DNA of 27,678 nt from an uncultured Actinomycetes bacterium (GTDB lineage: Bacteria > Actinomycetota > Actinomycetes > Nanopelagicales > Nanopelagicaceae), in assembly GCA_903867285.1 (NCBI GenBank), contig CAIPQX010000138.1:1-27678 (forward strand), given 5' to 3'. Positions 16,023-23,047 of this stretch are shown piece after piece. Below the pieces are notes generated by a model, which saw only the letters and a list, made by a program, of their open reading frames with translations, was not told the origin of the DNA and did no database searches. The translations under genes were made by a program, and so were the position numbers. Numbering within the stretch: the stretch's first letter is position 1; every line of letters starts with the position of its first letter.

Positions 16023-16516
16023 CGGTTTGGTTCTTCGCCCTCTGATTCACTCGTCAAACCAATCTCTTGGATTGTGTCGTGGATCACTTTTCGTTCAAAA
16101 GCATTCATTGGCTTGAGTTTTACCTGTTCGCCAGAGGATTTAACCTCATCTGCAATCTCATGTGCCAATTTGGTGAGTTCGATCTTCTTGTTGCTGCGAA
16201 AGTTATCGATATCCAACATCAAGCGGGAGCGCTCGCCCAGGGAGGTTTGCACCGCCAAGCGGGTGAGCTCTTGTAGCGCATCGAGTACCTCTCCACTATC
16301 TCCAACAAGGTGAGAGAGTGCGCCACCGGCGATCGCTAGTGCGGCGCGTTCGTTCTCTACATCAATATCAATATCCCCATCAAGGTCGGCAATATCGAGC
16401 AGCCCCTCAAGGTAATCCGCGGCGACATCGCCCTCTTCTTCCAAACGAGCGATGAGGGACTTTTTTGGGGTCTCTACTACGTCCTCGGTCTCAGGAACTA
16501 TCTCGGTCTCTGTCAT
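15998..16516 (-). CDS. jag: Jag/KhpB family RNA-binding protein (KH-II + R3H)
   Basis: A 172-residue RNA-binding protein. An acidic N-terminus is followed by a KH domain (about residues 46-104) with the GDSG loop at 72-75 and an R3H domain (about 108-170) in which R142-x3-H146 is seen. The Jag_N domain of Firmicutes homologues is absent, as usual in actinobacteria. Its place after yidC is conserved, but its RNA targets are not known here. The start has a good Shine-Dalgarno (AGAAAGG, about 7 nt upstream). Confidence 0.94.
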   Translation of the reverse strand: MTETEIVPETEDVVETPKKSLIARLEEEGDVAADYLEGLLDIADLDGDIDIDVENERAALAIAGGALSHLVGDSGEVLDALQELTRLAVQTSLGERSRLMLDIDNFRSNKKIELTKLAHEIADEVKSSGEQVKLKPMNAFERKVIHDTIQEIGLTSESEGEEPNRCVVVLPA

Positions 16517-16573
16517 TATGCTGCCTTTCTGTCGGATTTAAACCTTTTGTTATATTTTGTAAGCATTTAAGGG

Positions 16574-17491
16574 CTACTTACGAGGTTTCTTCTTTTTTGG
16601 TTGTTGACGTTGCCGGCTCTTGGCCGCCTCTGCCTCGCGCTGCGCCTCTGTCATGCCTTCAGGAGTTTCGGGGGTCTCTGTCAAACCGCGTTTGCGCTGC
16701 AGCTCCTCGTAGGCAGGAGAGCCCGGTGTTGGGTTTCTCTTGATGACGTAATACTGCTGACCGAAGGTCCAGAGGTTTGTCGTTGACCAGTAGATCAGAA
16801 CGCCAATCGGAAAGTTCACACCAGAGATAGCAAAGATGAATGGGAATACATACAACATAATTTTCTGTTGTTGCGCCATCATATTATTTGATGGGTCGAG
16901 CTTTGGCATTCCTTTCACCATCAATTGGCGTTGGGTGGTGAACGTTGTGGCGGACATAAATGCAATAAGGCAGACCGTAACAATCTTGGTTCCCGTCGTC
17001 GCATTGTGACTGAGGAAACTATCGGCGATTGGAGCGCTGAGGAATTTTGCATCATGCGCGGAGGCCAATAAATTTGCTGTTAATACATTGGGAACGTATG
17101 AAGTGTTGTGTGCGATTCCACTTAGCACCCTAAATAGTGCAAAGAAAATTGGAGCTTGTGCGAGTAATGGAAGGCAAGGCGCGAGCGGGTTGGTCTTATG
17201 CTCTTTGTAGAGCTTCATCATCTCTTCAGATTGCTTTTGACGATCATCTTTATGCTTTTTTTGAATCTCTTTCATATGTGGTTGCAGTGCGGTCATGGCC
17301 CGCTGCGATTTAATCTGCTTCACAAAGAGTGGAATTAAAATCACACGGATGAGTACAACCAGTAGAACAATAGAGAGAGTCCATTTCAACGACTCGTGGG
17401 TATTCTTCCCTAGAACCCAGCCAAGCACAGTGTGGAAAGTGACCATAACCCACGTAACAGCGTAGTAAATGGGGTGAAGTATCGCGTTCAT
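16574..17491 (-). CDS. yidC: Membrane protein insertase YidC
   Basis: A 305-residue YidC/Oxa1/Alb3 insertase that helps proteins enter the membrane alone or with SecYEG. The first long helix (about residues 36-56) contains the groove arginine Arg49. The cytoplasmic hairpin KEIQKKHKDDRQKQSEEMMK follows, then PLLAQAPIFFALFRVL. The large periplasmic domain of Gram-negative YidC is missing, as expected for Gram-positive types. The tail is strongly basic (QPKKKKPRK), which may contact ribosomes. The start overlaps the yidD stop by one base (TAATG). Confidence 0.96.
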   Translation of the reverse strand: MNAILHPIYYAVTWVMVTFHTVLGWVLGKNTHESLKWTLSIVLLVVLIRVILIPLFVKQIKSQRAMTALQPHMKEIQKKHKDDRQKQSEEMMKLYKEHKTNPLAPCLPLLAQAPIFFALFRVLSGIAHNTSYVPNVLTANLLASAHDAKFLSAPIADSFLSHNATTGTKIVTVCLIAFMSATTFTTQRQLMVKGMPKLDPSNNMMAQQQKIMLYVFPFIFAISGVNFPIGVLIYWSTTNLWTFGQQYYVIKRNPTPGSPAYEELQRKRGLTETPETPEGMTEAQREAEAAKSRQRQQPKKKKPRK

Positions 17492-17736
17492 TAATTGGCT
17501 CCCTTAAGGTGTTCGTATACAACTCGCTTACCGCCGGCATAATCGACCCCGCCATGTGACCATGGGTTACATCGGAGAATCCGCCACGCCCCCATTACTA
17601 AACCTTTTAAACCAAATTCATTGATCGCATCAATTGTGTATTGCGAACAAGATGGGAAATATTTACACCGGGGAGACATGTTTGAAGAGATGAAGATCTG
17701 CCAGAATCTAATAGGTGCGATCAAAAGCTTCTTCAT
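17491..17736 (-). CDS. yidD: Membrane protein insertion efficiency factor YidD
   Basis: An 81-residue small protein of the YidD family, which assists YidC-dependent insertion. The family core is present: SPRCKYFPSCSQYT with its cysteines, GLKGLVMGAWRILRCNPW and GGVDY. An N-terminal amphipathic stretch can bind the membrane surface. It overlaps rnpA by 4 bp upstream and yidC by 1 bp downstream. Confidence 0.96.
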   Translation of the reverse strand: MKKLLIAPIRFWQIFISSNMSPRCKYFPSCSQYTIDAINEFGLKGLVMGAWRILRCNPWSHGGVDYAGGKRVVYEHLKGAN

Positions 17737-18074
17737 TGATGAGCGCCGGTTCTCTTTATAACTTTTGCAATGAGCGCAGCTAAATCAGATCGATAATCGC
17801 TCTGATTTTTTAGAACGCGGATTACAACCTGAGTATGTGGTTGCAGATCATTTAAATGTGCTGCCATTGCGTGGCGCAATTGGCGGGCGATATGGTGGCG
17901 TGTGACCGATCCGCCGACGCTCTTGTTAATAATTAATCCAACTTGCGGCTCGCTCGGCAATTGCTCATGCGTCAAAAAGTAGAGAACTAATAAATCGGAG
18001 GTAGCCCGATGCCCGGTCTTGGTGGTTCTAGAAAAATCTTGGCCTCGGCGCATACGGTTGGATGCTGGAAGCAC
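17733..18074 (-). CDS. rnpA: Ribonuclease P protein component
   Basis: A 113-residue basic protein subunit of RNase P, which trims the 5' leader of tRNA precursors together with the RNA subunit (rnpB, not in this window). The family signature is seen in NKSVGGSVTRHHIARQLRHAM, in the form common in actinobacteria, where the RNR of other bacteria is altered. The start is a GTG at 18074, giving MLPASNRMRRGQDF, the normal N-terminus. It begins 3 nt after the rpmH stop codon. Confidence 0.95.
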   Translation of the reverse strand: MLPASNRMRRGQDFSRTTKTGHRATSDLLVLYFLTHEQLPSEPQVGLIINKSVGGSVTRHHIARQLRHAMAAHLNDLQPHTQVVIRVLKNQSDYRSDLAALIAKVIKRTGAHQ

Positions 18075-18077
18075 GAT

Positions 18078-18215
18078 TTAAGCTGAGATGTGGGTGCGAC
18101 CCTTTGCGCGGCGAGACGATAGAACTGCTCGTCCACCACGAGTGGCCATGCGGGCACGGAAGCCATGCTTCTTGGCGCGCTTACGGTTATTAGGTTGATA
18201 GGTACGCTTGCTCAT
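18078..18215 (-). CDS. rpmH: 50S ribosomal protein L34
   Basis: A 45-residue, very basic ribosomal protein. The translation begins MSKRTYQPNNRKRAKKHGFR and continues through ARMATRGGRAVLSSRRAKGR to a TAA at 18080-18078, a full-length L34. The Shine-Dalgarno AGAGGAA lies about 5 nt before the ATG. It heads the rpmH-rnpA-yidD-yidC-jag-rsmG-parA-parB string and is divergent from dnaA across a 268-bp gap with DnaA boxes. Confidence 0.97.
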   Translation of the reverse strand: MSKRTYQPNNRKRAKKHGFRARMATRGGRAVLSSRRAKGRTHISA

Positions 18216-18231
18216 AAGTTCCTCTTTTTCT

Positions 18232-18272
18232 CCTAGCTGTTAAAGATGGTTTCGGGGTTGGCACCAGCTAGG
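18232..18272 (-). promoter_or_regulatory. 8-bp inverted repeat in rpmH leader
   Basis: CCTAGCTG (18232-18239) and CAGCTAGG (18265-18272) form a perfect 8-bp stem around a 25-nt loop, just upstream of the rpmH Shine-Dalgarno. It could be a leader hairpin acting on L34 synthesis or a protein-binding palindrome; the sequence does not decide. Confidence 0.35.
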
Positions 18273-18289
18273 GCCACAACGGAAGGGCA

Positions 18290-18295
18290 AGATTA
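18290..18295 (-). promoter_or_regulatory. Candidate -10 box for rpmH operon
   Basis: Minus-strand TAATCT fits the -10 consensus 75 bp before the rpmH ATG and leaves the inverted repeat in the leader. A perfect DnaA box (18306-18314) lies in the region of its spacer and -35, so DnaA could affect this promoter. Confidence 0.32.
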
Positions 18296-18305
18296 GCCGA
18301 ATTGG

Positions 18306-18314
18306 TGTGGATAA
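18306..18314 (-). promoter_or_regulatory. DnaA box (perfect), rpmH-dnaA gap
   Basis: TGTGGATAA is the exact reverse complement of the TTATCCACA consensus. It is the box nearest rpmH. A one-mismatch box in the other orientation (CTATCCACA) follows at 18355-18363. Confidence 0.8.
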
Positions 18315-18408
18315 ACCACTTGCGCTTTTCTCCAGGTAGTCATAGGTTCGCGCTCTATCCACAGGTTTCGCGCCTCCCGACCCTAAAGGCGGGGTTTAGA
18401 CCACAGGC

Positions 18409-18429
18409 TGTGGATAACTTTGGGGATAA
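18409..18429 (-). promoter_or_regulatory. Pair of DnaA boxes upstream of dnaA
   Basis: TGTGGATAA (18409-18417, perfect) and TGGGGATAA (18421-18429, one mismatch) lie in the same orientation exactly 12 bp apart, 55-75 bp before the dnaA start. This is a suitable place for DnaA autoregulation, or for a second origin subregion. Confidence 0.75.
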
Positions 18430-18483
18430 CTCTTTAAAGTTCTTGATTTTTGAGTTTTTACTAGTGCTCGGTCTGGGGTTGGA

Positions 18484-19893
18484 ATGGCTTTATTAGAAGA
18501 GGTTGATCTCAACACCCTCTGGGCGTTGGTCGTTGAAGCTATGGCTTCGGAGTCCCCTCAGCATCGGGCTTTTTTGGCGCTAACCAAACCTCTTGGCCTG
18601 CTTCAAAGCGAAGGCGGTGCGACCCTCCTTCTTAATACTCCAAATCAATTTGCAAAAGATTTCTTAGAGCTGCGCGTTAAATCCGCACTTAATGAAATTC
18701 TCACCGCTCAACTTGGCCAGAAAATAAATATCGCGGTAACTGTTGATGAAAATTTAGAGGTTGACGTTCCACAGGAAGAACTTATCGACACCAGCACTCC
18801 CGAGGTTCAACCAAAGAGTGGCACTGGTCGTGATTTAGGTTCAAAATCCCCAGCCGAACAATCTCAACTTAACCCGAGATACATATTTGAAACTTTTGTT
18901 ATTGGAGCTTCAAATAGATTTGCGCATGCTGCGGCGGTTGCGGTAGCTGAAGCGCCGGCAAAAGCATATAACCCGCTTTTTATTTACGGCGAGTCAGGGC
19001 TTGGTAAAACCCATCTCCTGCACGCTATTGGGGCCTATGCCAAAGAATTGTATGGATCGGTTCGGGTGCGCTACGTCTCTTCGGAAGAGTTCACTAACGA
19101 TTTTATTAACTCTATCCGTGATGACAAGGCTGCGGTCTTCCAAAGACGGTATCGCGATCTAGATGTCTTACTTGTTGACGATATTCAATTTCTGGAAAAT
19201 AAAGAGCGAACCCAAGAAGAGTTTTTCCATACCTTCAACACTCTATATAACGCCAATAAACAGATTGTGATTTCTAGTGATCGTCCTCCAAAACAACTGA
19301 CAACTCTGGAAGATCGCCTGCGTTCTCGATTTGAGTGGGGTTTAATCACAGACATTCAACCGCCAGAGTTAGAAACCCGTATTGCTATTTTGCGTAAGAA
19401 GGCCGCTCAAGACAAATTGAATGCGCCTGATGATGTTTTGGAATACATCGCCTCTAAAATCTCATCCAATATCCGGGAGTTGGAGGGGGCGTTAATTCGC
19501 GTCACCGCCTTCGCCTCCCTTAACCGCCAACCGGTGGATATGGGATTGGCAGAGATCGTTCTAAAGGATTTGATCCCAGACCAGGCAGGGCCAGAAATCA
19601 CCTCATCTACCATCATGGCGCAGACCGCCTCTTACTTCAGCCTCACCTTGGAAGATCTCTGTGGGACGAGCCGAAGCCGAGTTTTGGTCAATGCCCGCCA
19701 GATCGCCATGTATTTATGCCGGGAGCTAACGGAGCTATCCCTCCCAAAGATTGGTCAGACTTTTGGGGGTCGGGATCACACGACGGTGATGCATGCCGAT
19801 CGAAAGATTCGCCAGTTAATGGCCGAGCGCCGCTCTATTTATAACCAAGTCACCGAGTTAACCAACCGAATTAAGCTGCAATCTAAAAATTAA
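18484..19893 (+). CDS. dnaA: Chromosomal replication initiator DnaA
   Basis: A 469-residue initiator ATPase that binds DnaA boxes and opens the origin. Domain I covers about residues 8-85. Domain II is a short linker (about 86-128), much shorter than in Streptomyces. Domain III has Walker A GESGLGKT (169-176) and Walker B VLLVDDIQF with Asp232-Asp233. Domain IV has the DNA-binding helix-turn-helix around SRSRVLVNARQIAMYLCREL and the signature GGRDHTTVMHADRKI. The ATG at 18484 has only a weak GGGG/GGA upstream stretch, and I could not assign a convincing promoter. DnaA boxes flank the gene on both sides. Confidence 0.98.
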   Translation: MALLEEVDLNTLWALVVEAMASESPQHRAFLALTKPLGLLQSEGGATLLLNTPNQFAKDFLELRVKSALNEILTAQLGQKINIAVTVDENLEVDVPQEELIDTSTPEVQPKSGTGRDLGSKSPAEQSQLNPRYIFETFVIGASNRFAHAAAVAVAEAPAKAYNPLFIYGESGLGKTHLLHAIGAYAKELYGSVRVRYVSSEEFTNDFINSIRDDKAAVFQRRYRDLDVLLVDDIQFLENKERTQEEFFHTFNTLYNANKQIVISSDRPPKQLTTLEDRLRSRFEWGLITDIQPPELETRIAILRKKAAQDKLNAPDDVLEYIASKISSNIRELEGALIRVTAFASLNRQPVDMGLAEIVLKDLIPDQAGPEITSSTIMAQTASYFSLTLEDLCGTSRSRVLVNARQIAMYLCRELTELSLPKIGQTFGGRDHTTVMHADRKIRQLMAERRSIYNQVTELTNRIKLQSKN

Positions 19894-19912
19894 ATGAACA
19901 ACTAACCCCAAT

Positions 19913-19974
19913 TGTGGGTAAGTTGTGGATAACTGTGGATATGTGGGGGTTTTATGGGGGTAAAAGAGGGATAA
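19913..19974 (-). repeat. DnaA-box cluster 1, about 10.5-bp phasing
   Basis: Same-orientation boxes begin at 19913 (TGTGGGTAA, 8/9), 19924 (TGTGGATAA, 9/9), 19934 (TGTGGATAT, 8/9), 19955 (TGGGGGTAA, 7/9) and 19966 (GAGGGATAA, 6/9). The steps are 11, 10, 21 and 11 bp, so they lie on one face of the helix. Confidence 0.72.
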
Positions 19975-20022
19975 CTTCCTTATTTAGGCTCTTTCTTAAG
20001 TTAGGGAGGTCCTTTTAAGTAG

Positions 20023-20043
20023 TTCTCCACATGGTTACCCACA
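20023..20043 (+). repeat. DnaA-box pair, cluster 2
   Basis: TTCTCCACA (20023-20031) and TTACCCACA (20035-20043), each 8/9 to TTATCCACA, lie 12 bp apart in the orientation opposite to cluster 1. Confidence 0.68.
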
Positions 20044-20086
20044 ACTGTAGAGAAGGTTATCTAAGGCGCGACCAGCACTTATACCT

Positions 20087-20095
20087 TTATCCACA
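20087..20095 (+). promoter_or_regulatory. DnaA box (perfect), dnaN side of oriC
   Basis: An exact TTATCCACA. It is the last box before the AT-rich stretch and is followed by a GC-rich patch and TTACTA, the order described for the basal unwinding system of bacterial origins. Confidence 0.82.
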
Positions 20096-20190
20096 GATAA
20101 AGGCTCCGGTTACTACGAATAACTTTAAATAGAGAGAAAAGCAGGGATAAGCAATAACTTGTAACTATCTAAGGCGTCAGCGTGAAACCT

Positions 20191-20196
20191 TAGACT
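20191..20196 (+). promoter_or_regulatory. Candidate -10 box for dnaN
   Basis: TAGACT fits TANNNT and would give a leader of about 20 nt carrying AGAGG at 20211-20215, six bases before the dnaN ATG. A good -35 is lacking. Confidence 0.32.
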
Positions 20197-20221
20197 CAGG
20201 CGGTAGAGAAAGAGGCGAGAG

Positions 20222-21349
20222 ATGAAATTTGTAGTTGAACCAACAGAGTTGGTTGATGCCGTTAATTGGGTTGCCCGCAGCCTCTCCTCCCGCCCTATTA
20301 AAGCCGAGCTCCTCGGCATCATGATCGACGTTGATACCTCAATCACTTTAACCGGTTCAGATTTAGAGACTTCAACAAAGGCAATTTTAAAGGCCGAAAT
20401 CAGCGCTAAAGGAAAAGTCTTAGTTCCCGGACGCCTGCTCGCCGAGATCGCGCGTTCATTACCTAACAAACCAATCACCTTCACCTTAGATGGAAGCAGG
20501 GTTCTTGTAACCGCAGGCACCGCAAAATTTACTCTTCCTACGCTTTCAGTAAATGAATACCCAACACTTCCCGAACTACCCGAGACCGCTGGAGTAATCC
20601 CCAGCGATGTCTTTGCTCACGCGGTAAACCAAGTTGCTATAGCGGCCGGCAAAGATGACTCACTTCCAACACTTACAGGCGTGCATATCGAAATCCACCA
20701 AAATAAAATTACCTTAGCTGCCACAGACCGCTATCGCTTAGCGGTGCGCGAATTAAATTGGCAGGCGAAAAATAACGAGATAGAAGTAAACACCCTGGTT
20801 CGCGCCCGAACTCTGGCAGATGCTGCTAAATCCCTCACCGCACATTCCCAAGTGACGCTTGCTCTTTCTCCCACTAGCTCCAATGAACGCCTTATTGGTT
20901 TTCTCTCTGAGTTAAAGACAATGACCTCTCGGACCCTCGATGGCACCTTCCCACCATTTAAACATTTACTACCAAGTGAATCTATGGCAGAAGCGACTAT
21001 TGAAGTTGCACCTTTCTTAGATTCAGTCCGCCGTGTTGCTTTAGTAACAGACAAGACCGTCCCACTACGTTTGATCTTCGCCGACAACTCCCTACAACTA
21101 GAAGCTGGCGCTGGAGAAGAGGCGCAAGCGACAGAAGAGTTGGAGATCATCTACTCCGGAGAACCAATTAATATTGCTTTCAACCCGCAATATTTAACCG
21201 ATGGATTACAAGCTATTGGAACACCATTCGTTCAAATCAATTTTACCGGAGCAAGTAAGCCAGCGGTCCTCACTGGTAAACATGAGCTATCAGGCACACG
21301 TGACATTAGTTATCAATACTTACTAATGCCAATGCGCTATAGCGCATAA
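20222..21349 (+). CDS. dnaN: DNA polymerase III beta subunit (sliding clamp)
   Basis: A 375-residue ring-forming clamp that tethers DNA polymerase III and other partners to DNA. Features include MKFVVEPTELVDAVNWVARSL at the start, LTGSDLE, the PTLTGVHIEI segment with ATDRYRLAVRE in the middle domain, and a C-terminus ending in YQYLLMPMR, the family's partner-binding end. The length is normal and three repeated clamp domains fit. The ATG has AGAGG six bases upstream. It follows the probable origin and is 5 bp from recF. Confidence 0.98.
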   Translation: MKFVVEPTELVDAVNWVARSLSSRPIKAELLGIMIDVDTSITLTGSDLETSTKAILKAEISAKGKVLVPGRLLAEIARSLPNKPITFTLDGSRVLVTAGTAKFTLPTLSVNEYPTLPELPETAGVIPSDVFAHAVNQVAIAAGKDDSLPTLTGVHIEIHQNKITLAATDRYRLAVRELNWQAKNNEIEVNTLVRARTLADAAKSLTAHSQVTLALSPTSSNERLIGFLSELKTMTSRTLDGTFPPFKHLLPSESMAEATIEVAPFLDSVRRVALVTDKTVPLRLIFADNSLQLEAGAGEEAQATEELEIIYSGEPINIAFNPQYLTDGLQAIGTPFVQINFTGASKPAVLTGKHELSGTRDISYQYLLMPMRYSA

Positions 21350-21354
21350 ATCGA

Positions 21355-22446
21355 GTGCACCTAAAACACCTTTCACTAAAGAACTTCCGTTCTTATGGTG
21401 AATTAGAACTACCCCTCACCCCTGGAATCACTATATTTCTAGGGCGAAATGGTGAAGGCAAGACCAATATCGTGGAAGCGATTCTCTATCTAGCATTTCT
21501 CTCTTCTCACCGTACTGCTGGTGATCTTCCTCTAGTAAAACTTGGGGAGAGCGCTGCATATACAAGAGCGCGGATCCAACACCCCGATAGAGAGATTTTA
21601 GTAGAGCTAGAAATAAATGCAGAGAAAGCTAATCGAGCGCGAATTAATCAAAACCCAATCCGTAGCCAGAAAGATCTCTTCGGATTAATTCAATGCATCT
21701 ATTTTTCTCCAGAAGATATGGATTTAGTGCGCGGGGACCCATCAGAGCGTCGCCGTTTTATCGATCAAATACTCATCCTGCGATCTCCCCGGCTAGCCGG
21801 AGTAATCACGGATTATGAGCGCGCCCTACGCCAACGGAACACGCTATTAAAAACCCGCGCCAATCAAGCTTCATTAGAGCCATGGAATCAACAAGTTTCA
21901 AAATTTGGTGGTGAGATAATTGCGGCGCGCACCGCACTTCTTAAAGAGTTCGAACCACACTTCACAGAAATTTACGCGGATATTTCAAAGGATAAACCGG
22001 CGCACATTACGTATAAAAGCTCTATCGAAAATCCATCAACTTCCCCAGATGAAAATTACCAAGCCATAATCTCTAAAATGGCAGATTTACAATCTCAAGA
22101 AGCGGATCGAGGGGTCACCCTTGTCGGGCCACATAGAGATGACCTCCTTCTCCACCTTGGGAAACATTTAGTTAAAGGGTATGCATCTCACGGCGAATCT
22201 TGGTCAATAGCCCTATCTCTCAAACTCGCCGCATACAATCTTTTGGTGAGCGAAGGCGCGAAACCAATTTTAATTTTAGATGATGTCTTCTCTGAGTTGG
22301 ATGAAGAGCGACGCCACCAACTTATCGAGTTAGCTAAATCAGCAGAGCAAACATTTATTACAGTGGCAGTCGAGGGAGATTTACCGAAAGATTTAGCGGG
22401 AACTACCTTCCATGTAAAAAACGGAAGTGTTAAATTGAAATCATGA
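21355..22446 (+). CDS. recF: DNA replication and repair protein RecF
   Basis: A 363-residue SMC-like ATPase that helps load RecA at single-strand gaps. It starts at a GTG (MHLKHLSLKNFRSYG), the usual RecF N-terminus. Walker A is GRNGEGKT (residues 30-37). The signature region VGPHRDDLLLHLG precedes YASHGESWSIALSLKLA. Walker B and the D-loop are ILILDDVFSELDEERR. It overlaps the following gene by 4 bp (ATGA). Confidence 0.97.
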   Translation: MHLKHLSLKNFRSYGELELPLTPGITIFLGRNGEGKTNIVEAILYLAFLSSHRTAGDLPLVKLGESAAYTRARIQHPDREILVELEINAEKANRARINQNPIRSQKDLFGLIQCIYFSPEDMDLVRGDPSERRRFIDQILILRSPRLAGVITDYERALRQRNTLLKTRANQASLEPWNQQVSKFGGEIIAARTALLKEFEPHFTEIYADISKDKPAHITYKSSIENPSTSPDENYQAIISKMADLQSQEADRGVTLVGPHRDDLLLHLGKHLVKGYASHGESWSIALSLKLAAYNLLVSEGAKPILILDDVFSELDEERRHQLIELAKSAEQTFITVAVEGDLPKDLAGTTFHVKNGSVKLKS

Positions 22447-22898
22447 AGGTTGACCTAGCGCGAGAGCTCTATAAGACCTGGCGGGATAATTCCCGGAAAA
22501 ACCGCCCACGCGATAACCAAGAGACCGAACGTTTAAAAATCGATGATCCCCAACCGCTCAATGCCGCTCTCTCTGAGTTGGTCTCAAAGCGTGATTGGCG
22601 CCAAGGGATTGCAGAGGGTTCGCTCTTCATTGAATGGCTCACGGTGGTCGGTCCAGAAATAGGATCCCACTCCACCCCAATCTCTCTGGTTGATGGGCTT
22701 TTGACTATCCAAGCCACTTCATCGGCCTGGGCTACCCAGTTAGCGCTGATGAGCTCCAACCTCTTATCCACAATTTCCAACTCGGCCCCAGGGGCTTTGG
22801 TTGAGGAGATTGTGGTCCTTCCACCTCACGCCCCAAGTTGGAAGAAGGGCATTAGAACGATCCGAAATTCCCGTGGTCCTAGGGATACCTACGGCTAA
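22443..22898 (+). CDS. DUF721/DciA-like protein
   Basis: A 151-residue protein of the DUF721 family, in the same place as Rv0004 of M. tuberculosis. Other members, named DciA, load or assist the replicative helicase DnaB in bacteria lacking DnaC, so a role in replication initiation is likely but inferred. The DUF721 core is about residues 37-115 (for example WLTVVGPEIGSHSTPISLVD and SSAWATQLALMSSNLL). The N-terminal 35 residues are basic and polar. The C-terminal tail is also basic. A perfect DnaA box lies within the gene at 22764-22772. Confidence 0.88.
   Translation: MKVDLARELYKTWRDNSRKNRPRDNQETERLKIDDPQPLNAALSELVSKRDWRQGIAEGSLFIEWLTVVGPEIGSHSTPISLVDGLLTIQATSSAWATQLALMSSNLLSTISNSAPGALVEEIVVLPPHAPSWKKGIRTIRNSRGPRDTYG
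22764..22772 (+). promoter_or_regulatory. Perfect DnaA box inside the DUF721 gene
   Basis: TTATCCACA occurs within coding sequence about 275 bp before gyrB. A single 9-mer can occur by chance in a window of this size, so a role is uncertain. Confidence 0.35.
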
Positions 22899-22903
22899 AG
22901 TCT

Positions 22904-22936
22904 AAAAGGCTCTCAGAAGTTCACCCAAGCCTTTTT
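22904..22936 (+). terminator. Terminator-like hairpin between DUF721 and gyrB
   Basis: AAAAGGCT (22904-22911) and AGCCTTTT (22928-22935) form an 8-bp stem with a 16-nt loop, and the right arm runs into a five-T tract. It begins just after the DUF721 stop codon and could end or attenuate transcription ahead of gyrB. Confidence 0.48.
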
Positions 22937-22964
22937 ACGGCTGGTTCTATCACCGCTTTACCAC

Positions 22965-22970
22965 TAAGAT
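22965..22970 (+). promoter_or_regulatory. Candidate -10 box for gyrB
   Basis: TAAGAT after the hairpin matches a -10 well, but the bases 17 bp upstream (TGGTTC) are a poor -35. It would give a leader of about 70 nt ahead of the gyrB ATG at 23048. Confidence 0.28.
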
Positions 22971-23047
22971 TTGGGGTCGTAGGAGCCATATTCGCCTAAG
23001 AATTGGTTTTAACAGATTTCCCTCAAGTGGGCCAGAAAGGCGGGGCA

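Larger units (their letters stand above)
19894..20221. other. oriC: Probable replication origin oriC (dnaA-dnaN gap)
   Basis: This 328-bp gap carries no gene. It holds a minus-oriented DnaA-box cluster (19913-19974), a plus-oriented group (20023-20095), a GC-rich patch (20102-20109), a DnaA-trio-like TTACTA (20110-20115) and an AT-rich stretch to about 20170 that could be the unwinding element. The last 50 bp hold a possible dnaN promoter and its Shine-Dalgarno. The dnaA-dnaN gap is the mapped origin in Streptomyces and Mycobacterium. Gene directions on either side agree with forks leaving from here. Confidence 0.88.
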
